From NCBI RefSeq assembly GCF_025961575.1, contig NZ_JAOQNX010000004.1, positions 62,001 to 126,000 on the forward strand: 64,000 nucleotides of DNA. Reading direction: 5' to 3'. Below, piece by piece: positions 11,132 to 19,688 of this stretch. Positions within the stretch are counted from its first letter, which is position 1, and each line of letters opens with the position of its first letter. Below the pieces are notes generated by a model. That model was not told the DNA's origin. It worked only from the letters and a program-made list of their open reading frames with translations, and made no database searches. Both the position numbers and the translations under genes were made by a program. This DNA is from Rhodoblastus acidophilus. GTDB lineage: Bacteria; Pseudomonadota; Alphaproteobacteria; Rhizobiales; Beijerinckiaceae.

Positions 11132-11374
11132 TCAGCGCAAGGTTTTGAAGCGGCAGACTTTTGTCCGTGAACCCTCGCCGTTGCGCCGCCAGACGCAGCC
11201 CGGGTGGCGCGGCTGCGCGCGGTAAAGATGGTATTCGCCGCGGCGGTGACGGTTAAAAGTCTGGTGGGAGACGTCGTGGCCGCCGATGTAAACGTTGCGG
11301 CCGAAATGGACTTCCGCATGCGCCGATGGCGTCGCCAAAAGGGCGAGAGCGAGGGCGGCGGACAGGCGGGACAA
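11132..11374 (-). CDS. Small secreted protein of unknown function
   Basis: An 80-residue protein with a clear signal peptide (MSRLSAALALALLATPSAHA) and a 60-residue basic mature part containing GRNVYIGGHDVSHQTFN, two cysteines (PGCVWRR and KVCRF) and a His/Arg-rich middle. The two Cys could form one disulfide in the periplasm. It resembles small conserved proteins I have seen in Rhizobiales, but I know no function. It converges on der, with one base between the two stop codons. Confidence 0.65.
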   Translation of the reverse strand: MSRLSAALALALLATPSAHAEVHFGRNVYIGGHDVSHQTFNRHRRGEYHLYRAQPRHPGCVWRRNGEGSRTKVCRFKTLR

Positions 11375-11447
11375 GATTGGCGCGGCTTGGCCTCGGCAGC
11401 GAAGCCCAAGCGGCGCCGCGCTTTTGCAGCGCGGCGGCCGGGAATGC

Positions 11448-11948
11448 TTACTTGCGAATCAGGAGGTGGTCGTCCGGCTTCCAGTTCAGCAGCTTGACGT
11501 CAGGCTTCTTGTTGCTGAGCACGGGGATGTTCAGCATGCGAGACAGCGGCGTCGGATCGTCGAGCAGCTTGACCTTGGGCTTCTTGTCCGACAGCACCGG
11601 CAGCGAGAAGGTGTCGGAAAAGGCCGTCGGGGCGTCGATCAGCTCGGTCCGGGTGTTGTGCCGGAACAGCTCGGGAAGGTCGAGGAAGCGCGACAGGCCG
11701 ACGGAGCCGCGCCCCTTCGGGCCGTTGGACTCGGTGGTCTCGGAGCCGGAGACCGGCTTGTGGGCGTCGAGAATCTTGGCGGCGTTGCGGGCGGTGCCGA
11801 ATTCGGCGCGGAAGGTCACGACCGTCTTGCCCTTTACGGACTTGCTGTCCAGGGCGACTTGGTCGGCGCTGTATTTTGCCTTGAGCGCGGTCACTGCGGC
11901 GCGGGCGCTGCTCTCTGAGGCGTAAACTCGTGTGATCAGTGTCGTCAT
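11448..11948 (-). CDS. Hypothetical protein with C-terminal tandem repeats
   Basis: A 166-residue protein without signal peptide or membrane segment. Residues 1-55 (MTTLITRVYASESSARAAVT, KYSADQVALDS) resemble the small alpha/beta domains found at the start of YflT-like general stress proteins, but this is only a loose likeness. The C-terminal half is built of about three repeats of some 25 residues with the pattern F-x-LPVLSxKKPxVKLLDD (two clear copies, one degenerate). The start is taken at ATG 11946-11948; the frame extends further with no support. Function unknown. Confidence 0.6.
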   Translation of the reverse strand: MTTLITRVYASESSARAAVTALKAKYSADQVALDSKSVKGKTVVTFRAEFGTARNAAKILDAHKPVSGSETTESNGPKGRGSVGLSRFLDLPELFRHNTRTELIDAPTAFSDTFSLPVLSDKKPKVKLLDDPTPLSRMLNIPVLSNKKPDVKLLNWKPDDHLLIRK

Positions 11949-12334
11949 GAGGAATATTCCTTGCTTCCGGACTGGTGCTCGGACGCAAACCTTCACCGCA
12001 CCGCCCGGACCGCGGTGACCGTAGGGCCGATATGCGAACTTTCGCTTAAACTGGGCGGAACGGGCATTGTGGTTTTTACGGAGTTGACAGCGGAAGTGGG
12101 AATGTTTCGCGGCGGTTATGGCGGCTCGCGCCGCGGGGCGTCCGGCAGCAAAAACAGGCGAAAGCGGGCGAAACGCCCGGCTTTCGGCGCGTTTCCGGCC
12201 GCGGAGCCTGCCGCGGCGACAGGGGCGCGCTGTGTGGGCGTCCGCGCCAAATTTTTTGAAGAGCCTTGATCATTTGCAAGGATCGCCGCTTCGCCTTGAC
12301 AAGCGCGCGGCGTCTCTGCCTTTTGCCGGCTCCG
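11949..12334. other. Intergenic region upstream of tgt
   Basis: No convincing gene is seen. It holds the promoter region of the minus-strand repeat protein and an imperfect hairpin at about 12159-12187 (CGAAAGC-GGGCG, loop AAA, CGCCC-GGCTTTCG) without a T-run. Near 12070-12100 (GAGTTGACAGCGGAAG) a TTGACA-like box occurs, but no good -10 box was seen at the right spacing. Confidence 0.3.
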
Positions 12335-12450
12335 CCTTCTCCCCTTGCGGGAGAAGGTGGCGCGCCAGCGCCGGGTTCGTCTTTGGCTGGCGCCCCCTCA
12401 TCCGTCTCGGCGCTTCGCGCCGAGCCACCTTCTCCCGCAAGGGGAGAAGG
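12335..12450. repeat. Family B palindromic element with perfect 27-bp terminal inverted repeats
   Basis: The arms at 12335-12361 and 12424-12450 are exact reverse complements over 27 bases, and each arm contains its own hairpin (CCTTCTCCC, CTTGC, GGGAGAAGG). The inner part holds further dyads (GGCGCGCCAGCGCC and CTCGGCGCTTCGCGCCGAG). One more arm occurs alone at 17433-17459. The layout is that of a REP doublet or very small MITE-like element. It ends 28 bases before the tgt start. Confidence 0.85.
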
Positions 12451-12478
12451 AAGTTCCTACTCCTGGGTTGAGCATCCA

Positions 12479-13606
12479 TTGACCGAAGACTTCCGCTTCA
12501 CCTTGCGCGCCCGTGACGGCGGCGCCCGTCTTGGCGAAATTTCGACGCCGCGCGGCGTCATCAGAACCCCCGCCTTCATGCCGGTGGGCACCGCCGCGAC
12601 CGTCAAGGCCATGTATCCCGGCCAGGTGCGCGAGCTCGGGGCCGATGTCGTGCTCGGCAATGTCTATCACCTGATGCTGCGCCCCGGCGCGGAGCGCGTC
12701 GCCGAACTCGGCGGCCTCCACAGGTTCATGAACTGGCCGCACAATATTTTGACGGATTCCGGCGGCTTTCAGGTGATGTCGCTGTCCAAGCTGCGCAAGC
12801 TCGATGAGAATGGCGTGACCTTCCAGTCGCATATCGACGGCTCCCGGCACCAGTTGACGCCCGAGCGCTCGATGGAGATCCAGCGGCTGCTCGGCTCCGA
12901 CATCCAGATGCAGTTCGACGAATGCGTGCGATTGCCGTGCTCGCACGATGAGGCCGCGCGCGCCATGCGCCTGAGCCTGCGCTGGGCGGAGCGCTCACGC
13001 AAAGCGTTTGGCGCGCAGCCGGGGCGGGGCTGTTTCGGCATCGTCCAGGGCGGGGCTGAGCGCGATCTGCGCATCGAGAGCGCCAAGGCTCTGGCCGACA
13101 TGGATTTTCAGGGGCTGGCGGTCGGCGGGCTGGCGGTGGGCGAGCCGCAGGATGTGATGCTCGCCATGATCGAGACGGTCATGCCGCATCTGCCCGAGCA
13201 CAAGCCGCATTATCTGATGGGCGTGGGCACGCCCGACGACCTGCTCGAATCCGTGGCGCGCGGCATCGACATGTTCGATTGCGTGATGCCGACCCGGGCC
13301 GGGCGTCACGGCCTCGCCTATACGCGCTGGGGCAAGCTCAATCTGAAGAATGCGCGCCACGCCGACGACCCGCGCCCGCTCGATCCCAGCAGTTCCTGTC
13401 CCGCGGCGCGCGATTATTCGCGGGCCTATCTGCATCATCTCGTGCGCTGCCAGGAAATTCTGGGGATGATGCTCTTAACTTGGGTCAATCTGGCCTATTA
13501 CCAGGAGCTGATGGCCGGCGCCCGCGAGGCGATCGCGGCGGGGCGCTATGACGATTATCGCGCGCAGGTGCGGGCGGATTGGGATCGCGCTGGGGAACCC
13601 GGCTGA
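12479..13606 (+). CDS. tgt: Queuine tRNA-ribosyltransferase, zinc site degenerate
   Basis: Exchanges guanine 34 for preQ1 in tRNAs with GUN anticodons. From the TTG at 12479 the protein is 375 residues, the normal length. Family motifs are present: GTAATVKA, the nucleophile region [25 protein letters not shown] and [12 protein letters not shown]. The usual Cys-x-Cys-x2-Cys-His zinc site reads Ser305, Cys307, Ala310 and Val336, so three of four ligands are gone. No ATG or GTG lies near the natural start, since a family B repeat occupies the leader; the frame runs open through it. queA is at 24799. Confidence 0.93.
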   Translation: MTEDFRFTLRARDGGARLGEISTPRGVIRTPAFMPVGTAATVKAMYPGQVRELGADVVLGNVYHLMLRPGAERVAELGGLHRFMNWPHNILTDSGGFQVMSLSKLRKLDENGVTFQSHIDGSRHQLTPERSMEIQRLLGSDIQMQFDECVRLPCSHDEAARAMRLSLRWAERSRKAFGAQPGRGCFGIVQGGAERDLRIESAKALADMDFQGLAVGGLAVGEPQDVMLAMIETVMPHLPEHKPHYLMGVGTPDDLLESVARGIDMFDCVMPTRAGRHGLAYTRWGKLNLKNARHADDPRPLDPSSSCPAARDYSRAYLHHLVRCQEILGMMLLTWVNLAYYQELMAGAREAIAAGRYDDYRAQVRADWDRAGEPG

Positions 13607-13668
13607 TCCCCGAAGCGTTGGCATGTCCCGCGCAAGTTTTGGATGTCAGATTGGGCGCAGAAAATGAA

Positions 13669-13699
13669 AGAGCGGAAAAGCTAGCTGCTTTTCCGCTCT
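13669..13699 (-). terminator. Hairpin terminator between tgt and a small minus-strand ORF
   Basis: A perfect 13-bp stem (AGAGCGGAAAAGC and its complement) with a 5-base loop. Read on the minus strand it is followed by TTCATTTTCTG, a T-rich tail. Read on the plus strand the tail is GC-rich. It therefore suits a minus-strand transcript best but could also stop tgt transcription. Confidence 0.65.
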
Positions 13700-13842
13700 G
13701 CCTCGCCTTGTCCTGCCAAGGCCAAACTATGCCGAAACTGGTCTCTCCCCGAGATGAATTCTGACGCATAGTCCGGTTGCTTGACGTCCTCCCACGACTT
13801 GGACTCGAGCACCACGCCGATTTTTCGGCTGCGGCCCGTCAT
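13681..13842 (-). CDS. Possible small protein, 53 residues
   Basis: A short minus-strand ORF from ATG 13840-13842 to a TAG inside the hairpin loop at 13681-13683. The product is hydrophilic (starts MTGRSRKIGVVLESKSWEDV, then VKQPDYASEFISG) with no signal peptide. Its codons show the GC-rich third positions of the neighbourhood only in part. Support comes from the terminator with its T-rich side on this strand, placed exactly at the stop. No clear ribosome binding site is seen. I do not recognise a family. Confidence 0.4.
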   Translation of the reverse strand: MTGRSRKIGVVLESKSWEDVKQPDYASEFISGRDQFRHSLALAGQGEAERKSS

Positions 13843-14104
13843 TTCGACGGTGAGCGCACGTTAGTCGAAGACAATTGGCTTGTCTATCTGCCTCTGCGGT
13901 ATTTCTGACAAAAAAATTGATTTGTATCAGTGCCTGTAAAGGCTGAGTTGGTCAGCCCGCTGCTTCGCGTCACGCTCGCGCTTTTCGTCCTTTGGACCGC
14001 GAAACCTTGCGTGGCGCGTCCCTTTCGCTTAATCCGTGCGCAACCAGCGAAAATTTCGCGCCGGCGGCTTAAGGCCGCGGTTCCGGCGCCGCCAAGGGAA
14101 CATC
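13843..14104. other. Leader region of guaA
   Basis: No gene is seen here. An AT-rich patch at about 13905-13935 (GACAAAAAAATTGATTTGTATCAG) stands out from the GC-rich surroundings and is the most likely place for the guaA promoter, roughly 170 bases upstream of the start codon. No riboswitch fold was recognised. Confidence 0.35.
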
Positions 14105-15697
<1,593 letters not shown>

Positions 15698-15791
15698 TTT
15701 TCGCGCGCTGGCGTCGGGCGGCGATAAGTGCAAAATTGCGGTTTCGCGGGCTTCCGCTCGTCCGATTCCCTTTGTGTCAAAGAGCAAACTC

Positions 15792-15986
15792 ATGCGCTTG
15801 CTGATCGCCCTGGTTCTGCCCTGGCTCACCTTCTTCACCATCGGCCGGCCTTTTGCCGGCCTGCTCTGCCTGATCCTGCAATTGACCTTGATCGGATGGG
15901 TGCCGGCGGCCATTTGGGCCGTTTACGCGCTGAGCCAGTATAATACGGATAAGAAGATTGAAGAGGCGCTTGGGCCGCGGAGGTGA
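15792..15986 (+). CDS. YqaE/Pmp3 family membrane protein
   Basis: A 64-residue protein with two hydrophobic segments. The first half (LVLPWLTFFTIGRPFAG) and second half (LTLIGWVPAAIWAVYALSQ) match the YqaE/Pmp3 proteolipid family, small membrane proteins often linked to salt or membrane stress. The ATG at 15792 matches the usual MRLL start; a GTG at 15774 would add six residues. It follows guaA by about 95 bases, and its promoter is not evident. Confidence 0.85.
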   Translation: MRLLIALVLPWLTFFTIGRPFAGLLCLILQLTLIGWVPAAIWAVYALSQYNTDKKIEEALGPRR

Positions 15987-16052
15987 GTGACGCGACGGCG
16001 TGAACGTGCGCGCCTCCCACGCAAAGCCTGTTTCCAGATTGCTGACACGCGT

Positions 16053-16120
16053 GGACCGCCCCCGCCCTTCGAGACGCCTGCTCCGCAGGCTCCTCAGGGT
16101 GAGGGCTACTTGTTGTATTC
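16053..16120. repeat. REP-like palindromic repeat, family A copy 3
   Basis: It has the same layout and orientation as the copy at 3891 (CCTTCGAGACGCCT, stem CTGC/GCAG, CTCCTCAGGGTGAGGGCTAC, TTGTTGTAT). It ends about 38 bases before the NucS-like gene. Confidence 0.85.
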
Positions 16121-16157
16121 AGAGAGATAGCGGCGGCCCCTTGAAAGGGAGTGTGGC

Positions 16158-16895
16158 ATGCACCCGAGTTACACTGAGTGGCTCCTCCGTGCTGTGCCCT
16201 CGGAGTCGACGCGGCGGAGCAGACTGTCGGAGCTTAGGCGGGTTGAGGCTGCCTACGGCGATCTCGATAATCTCTACGACCAGGACGAACTCCAAAGTCT
16301 GATCGACGAACTTTCCTATTCGTCGGAGGACCAGAGAAAGAACAAACCGAACCCCTCGAAACTGACGTTCAATGGCGACGTCGACATGCGAAACAATCTC
16401 GCGTCGTATAAGGCGGCCGTTCAGAAATACGCGCGCTTCCGGCAGGATGTCGAACTTGAGGCCGCGCGCGCCGAAGTTTTCCCCGAACAACTTGAAGCCG
16501 TCGATTTGCTTGCCGAGGGCGACCGCACGTTTTCCATGGAGCGCGATTTGCAATCGGCGCTGCGCAAGGAAATCACCCAACTCGAAGATGGTCTTGTCGT
16601 AGCCGATGGAGGCGTGGAAAAAATCGTTCCCTCCGGCAGGATCGACATTCTTGCCAAAGACCAATCGGGCGCATGGGTTGTCATCGAGCTGAAGTCCGTC
16701 AAGGCGCAGCGCGACGCCGTGGCGCAATTGCTGGCGTATATGGGCGATATGCTCGCGGAGACGAACGGAACGGTCCGGGGCATTCTGATTGCGCCTGCTT
16801 TCGATGCACGCGCCCTGTCGGCCGCCCGGGTGGTGGCAAGCGTCACACTGGTGAGTTACGGGTTTCGTTTTTCGTTTTCGCCGGTGACCGCATGA
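16158..16895 (+). CDS. NucS/EndoMS-like nuclease with unrelated N-terminal region
   Basis: A 245-residue protein. The C-terminal part (about 125-245) has the NucS (DUF91) nuclease core: ERDLQSALRKEI, GRIDILAKD, VVIELK, QLLAY and GILIAP. Asp163, Glu177, Lys179, Gln190 and Tyr194 have the spacing I recall for the archaeal NucS catalytic residues (D160, E174, K176, Q187, Y191). Residues 1-100 are not the NucS DNA-binding domain. They form a helical region with a STRRSRLSELRRVE segment and NLASYKAAVQKYARF, like domains that precede nucleases in accessory genes. It probably cuts or binds DNA. It stands alone between a repeat and an AT-rich gap, which suggests acquisition. Confidence 0.75.
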   Translation: MHPSYTEWLLRAVPSESTRRSRLSELRRVEAAYGDLDNLYDQDELQSLIDELSYSSEDQRKNKPNPSKLTFNGDVDMRNNLASYKAAVQKYARFRQDVELEAARAEVFPEQLEAVDLLAEGDRTFSMERDLQSALRKEITQLEDGLVVADGGVEKIVPSGRIDILAKDQSGAWVVIELKSVKAQRDAVAQLLAYMGDMLAETNGTVRGILIAPAFDARALSAARVVASVTLVSYGFRFSFSPVTA

Positions 16896-17281
16896 CCTCG
16901 TCCGTCGAGAGCGGTTGCTTTCGTGCGCCGAAAAATCCCGCCAAATGGCGGTAGGGCATCGAGCAAAGCGTCCCGGAGGGCGATGGCCTACCGCCATCTC
17001 CCGAGTCCCAAGCCGCGAGGAGCGGTTATAAAGCTGTGGTGTTTCTTTGGTGCCTCGCGCGCGGGGCCGGCGGCGGCGTTTTTGGTGAATTTCAACTCAA
17101 GGTGGAAATCGACTCGCGAAAATTGATCGAAAAAAATGGAAATTCTGCGATTTTTCGCGAAAAAACGATCAAAAAACGTCTGTTTTTGCGCTGACAACCT
17201 CGCGGTTGTGTCAGCGGGCGCGTAGGGCGCCGGCGGGGGCGGGAGATAAAAACGTTGGGAATCAGCGGTGTTTTTCGCCGA
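16896..17281. other. Intergenic region with AT-rich palindromic island
   Basis: No convincing gene is seen. The first part holds an imperfect dyad (GCCAAATGGCGGTAGGGCAT and a matching CTACCGCCATC). From about 17100 to 17190 the sequence is unusually A/T-rich, with a perfect palindrome TTTTTCGCGAAAAA (17151-17164) flanked by inverted TTGATCG and CGATCAA, then a hairpin at 17190-17215 (GCTGACA-ACC / GGT-TGTCAGC with a 2-base bulge). Confidence 0.45.
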
Positions 17282-17297
17282 TGTTTCACGTGAAAAC
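17282..17297. promoter_or_regulatory. parS-like palindrome
   Basis: TGTTTCACGTGAAAAC matches 14 of 16 positions of the ParB-binding parS consensus (TGTTTCACGTGAAACA); the mismatches are the last two bases. The inner TTTCACGTGAAA is a perfect palindrome. A functional parS usually keeps the outer AAC, so this may be a weak or decayed site or a chance match. Confidence 0.35.
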
Positions 17298-17432
17298 AAA
17301 ACGGGAACAAAATCGCGTTTGTCAAGCCGGCAAAATGGTTTTCACTTTTGTTGATTTCCGCTCGAGGCGACGGTGTGAAATCGCTGAATCGAGCGGTTGG
17401 TCGGGCTCGAACCCCTCATCCGGCGCTGACGC

Positions 17433-17459
17433 GCCACCTTCTCCCGCAAGGGGAGAAGG
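17433..17459. repeat. Solo arm of family B repeat
   Basis: Identical over 27 bases to the right arm of the element at 12335-12450 (GCCACCTTCTCCCGCAAGGG onward). It is preceded by a similar CCCTCATCCG stretch, so a longer half of the element is present. It sits just past the stop of the MBL hydrolase gene. Confidence 0.8.
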
Positions 17460-17486
17460 GAGGCGCTCCCGAGGCTCGCTACAAGA

Positions 17487-18458
17487 TCAGGCCTCCCAGA
17501 TGAAACCCGGTTCCTCCGCTACAAATTTTTCCGGGGGGATGCCGCGCACCGACAGGGCAGTCAAAAGGTCTTCGCGGGGGGCGTCGCGGGACTCGTCGGT
17601 GAGTTGGATTACGCCCCAGTGGATCGCCAGGGCTTGTTTGGCCGAAATGTCCTCAAAAATCATCACGGCTTCTTCGGGGTTGATGTGCTGGTCGGCCATG
17701 AACCAGCGCGGGTCATAGGCGCCGATCGGCAGCAAAGCCAGGTCCGGCGCGCCGACGCGGTCGCGGATCGTCTTGAACAGGGAGCCGTCGCCATAGCCGG
17801 TGTCGCCGGCGAAATAGATTTTCTCTTCGCCCGCGTGGACGACAAATCCGCCCCACAGCGCCATGCGCCGGTCGTGCAGGCCGCGCGACGACCAATGCTG
17901 CGCCGGAACCACGGCCACCCTCACTTCGGCGCCGAGGTCGCAGTCTTCCCACCAGTCGCGGGTTTGCATGCGGGTCGCGCCGGAGCGTTTCAAAACCCTG
18001 TCATTGCCGAGCGGGGCGATGAACAGGGGGGAGTCGCGCTTCGCCAATCGGCGCAGGGTGGACGTGTCGCAATGGTCGTAATGGTTGTGGCTGAGCAGGA
18101 CGGCGTCGATTTTCGGCAAGGCGTCGAAGGCGACGGCCGGCGGGCAGATTCTTTTTGGGCCGAAAAACGGGACGGGGCTCGCCCGCTTCGACCAGAACGG
18201 GTCGGTGAGCAGGTTGAGATTGCGGGTCTGGATCAGGACGGTGGCGTGGCCGACCAAAGTGATGCGCGTCGCCGCGCTGCGCGGGGGCGGCGCCGCCGGC
18301 GCCACGGCGACCGAGTCCGGCCAGGGCTGCGGGCGCGCGTTGCGGCGCCAGCGCCTGACCTCCGCGACCGCCTTGTCCGGGGTCGCCGGGGCCAGGTTGA
18401 AGAACCGGCCGTCGAAATGGTCGCTGGACGGCCCGGAATAATAGCGGTTGCTCGGCAT
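17487..18458 (-). CDS. MBL-fold metal hydrolase (UlaG/NAPE-PLD-like)
   Basis: A 323-residue metallo-beta-lactamase fold protein. It carries the metal-binding HxHxDH motif (LLSHNHYDHCD, His124, His126, Asp128, His129), a later AQHWSSRG, GDTGYGDG with the bridging Asp, and AIHWGV. The layout, with an N-terminal extension rich in Pro and Arg and the AQHWS motif, matches the branch that includes N-acyl-phosphatidylethanolamine phospholipase D and UlaG-like hydrolases. The substrate is not predictable. The start is the ATG at 18456-18458; the frame upstream crosses a divergent gene and is not used. Confidence 0.85.
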   Translation of the reverse strand: MPSNRYYSGPSSDHFDGRFFNLAPATPDKAVAEVRRWRRNARPQPWPDSVAVAPAAPPPRSAATRITLVGHATVLIQTRNLNLLTDPFWSKRASPVPFFGPKRICPPAVAFDALPKIDAVLLSHNHYDHCDTSTLRRLAKRDSPLFIAPLGNDRVLKRSGATRMQTRDWWEDCDLGAEVRVAVVPAQHWSSRGLHDRRMALWGGFVVHAGEEKIYFAGDTGYGDGSLFKTIRDRVGAPDLALLPIGAYDPRWFMADQHINPEEAVMIFEDISAKQALAIHWGVIQLTDESRDAPREDLLTALSVRGIPPEKFVAEEPGFIWEA

Positions 18459-18587
18459 GTCCGGGATGTAGCATCGCGCCTCCGCGCCTTCAATGTGGCG
18501 CCCGGCTTGCGGCCCGCGCGGGGCGGGCTGTCGGTACGACCAATTGTCCGACACTTCGTGTTGCGTAAACGCCAATCGGAGGGCGAA

Positions 18588-18779
18588 ATGGCGGAACCGA
18601 AAGTCACAATCGAACAAAAACCCAATGACAAATGGGCGTGCTTCCTGCATCTGCCCCAAGTCGCCGATCCGCTCGACCTCGGCAAGGAGTTCAAGACCGA
18701 GGAGCGCGCGGAAGCCTGGCTCGACACGTCCGAGGCGGTGACCGCCATCGACGTGATCACCCGCAAGCACAAGGCGTGA
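18588..18779 (+). CDS. Small hypothetical cytoplasmic protein
   Basis: A 63-residue acidic protein (MAEPKVTIEQKPNDKWACF) with no signal peptide or membrane segment. The pattern of charged residues (KEFKTEERAEAWL, VITRKHKA) suggests a small alpha/beta fold. It has a fair ribosome binding site (GGAGGGCGAA) just before the ATG at 18588, which supports expression. It is divergent from the MBL hydrolase with about 130 bases between starts. I do not know a function. Confidence 0.6.
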   Translation: MAEPKVTIEQKPNDKWACFLHLPQVADPLDLGKEFKTEERAEAWLDTSEAVTAIDVITRKHKA

Positions 18780-18943
18780 GCCAAAGGGCCGGGGCGTCGC
18801 CCCGGCCGCATATTTTCGGGAATTTGGGCCCGGCGGCGCCCGGACGCACGTTTCGGGAGAAAAAAATCCTCACTTTCGCCCGGCGCACACGCTATTTCCG
18901 TCGGCCCGTCCCAAAGAATCGGCCGGGCGATGAGAGGGTGTTG

Positions 18944-19246
18944 ATGATGAGGAAACTTTTGTTGGCCGCGCTTGCCGCGCTCGGGCTGTCGCTGGGTCTG
19001 ATCCCCAGTGCCGGTTATGCGCAGAACTGCCAGGGCCTGCGCTATGCGTGCGAGCACAAGGAGGAGCTGGGACTCGAGGGCGCGGGGACCTGCCAGCGTT
19101 ACCGCGAACGTTGCGGCGGCTATCGCGGCGGCGGCGAGGACCGGTGCGCGCGGCTGCGTTACGCCTGCCAGCACAAGGACGAGCTTGGCCTGGAAGGCGC
19201 GGGGACCTGTCGGCGCTATCGCGAGGCCTGCGGCGGCTATTACTGA
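18944..19246 (+). CDS. Small secreted protein with two four-cysteine repeats
   Basis: A 100-residue exported protein: signal peptide (MMRKLLLAALAALGLSLGLI, cut near AGYA-QN) followed by two near-identical units of about 30 residues joined by a Gly-rich linker (YRGGGEDR). Each unit reads C-x-x-LRYAC-x-HK-x-ELGLEGAGTC-x-RYRE-x-CGGY, with four Cys. The eight Cys suggest two disulfide-bonded modules in the periplasm. The start could also be the ATG at 18947 or GTG at 18938. Function unknown; the internal duplication is clear in the DNA too. Confidence 0.75.
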   Translation: MMRKLLLAALAALGLSLGLIPSAGYAQNCQGLRYACEHKEELGLEGAGTCQRYRERCGGYRGGGEDRCARLRYACQHKDELGLEGAGTCRRYREACGGYY

Positions 19247-19623
19247 TCCCGCGCGCGAAAAGGTTCGGCCGGCTCCTTCAGCGGCGGCGCCGCCGGCGGC
19301 GCCTCTGGCGGGGCGGTGGGCGTCAGTTTCGCCGGCAGGGGCGGGGCGCCGGCCGTTCCCGGCGGCAGTTCGCGGGCCGGCGTGAGGTCGGGAATGGGCG
19401 ACAGCGCCGGGAGCGACGGTTTTGGCGGCGCGTCCGGCGCGGCGACCCGCGCCGTCTGCGCGAACCACAGCGCGGTCGCGCCGGCGAGCGCCGCCGCCAG
19501 CAGCGCCGCCGGGGCGCGTCCTCTGAGCCAGGCGCGGCGGGCGAAGGCGGGAAACTGCTGGCGCAGCCAGGTTTGGGCGTGAATGTGGAGAGCGAACCAG
19601 CTCTCGTGCGGAAGTGGGGCCAT
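19240..19623 (-). CDS. Small proline-rich membrane-anchored protein, uncertain
   Basis: A 127-residue product (start MAPLPHESWFALHIHAQTWL) with one hydrophobic segment (AALLAAALAGATALWFA, about residues 40-56) and a Pro/Ala-rich tail outside it. The N-terminal basic segment before the helix would place the tail in the periplasm. The ORF overlaps the end of the Cys-repeat gene on the other strand by 7 bases. An alternative start is the ATG at 19638. Low-complexity composition makes this less certain as a gene. Confidence 0.5.
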   Translation of the reverse strand: MAPLPHESWFALHIHAQTWLRQQFPAFARRAWLRGRAPAALLAAALAGATALWFAQTARVAAPDAPPKPSLPALSPIPDLTPARELPPGTAGAPPLPAKLTPTAPPEAPPAAPPLKEPAEPFRARDQ

Positions 19624-19688
19624 GCCGCGACGCTCCAAAGCCCTGAAATGGGGGAGCGCGCGGCTTGCGCCAAGCGAGGCGGTTGGTT

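Noticed and set aside
12076-12279. A minus-strand 67-codon frame upstream of tgt
   Set aside because: Composition is Arg/Pro-rich with no ribosome site, signal peptide or family match, typical of random frames in this DNA.
13843-14104. A purine riboswitch in the guaA leader
   Set aside because: No three-way junction with the conserved purine-riboswitch loops could be found; such switches are also rare in this group.
17281-17718. Possible gene starting at the ATG of the parS-like site (MFHVKTKREQ)
   Set aside because: The frame runs through a family B repeat and then antisense through the end of the MBL hydrolase gene, and its product looks non-coding.
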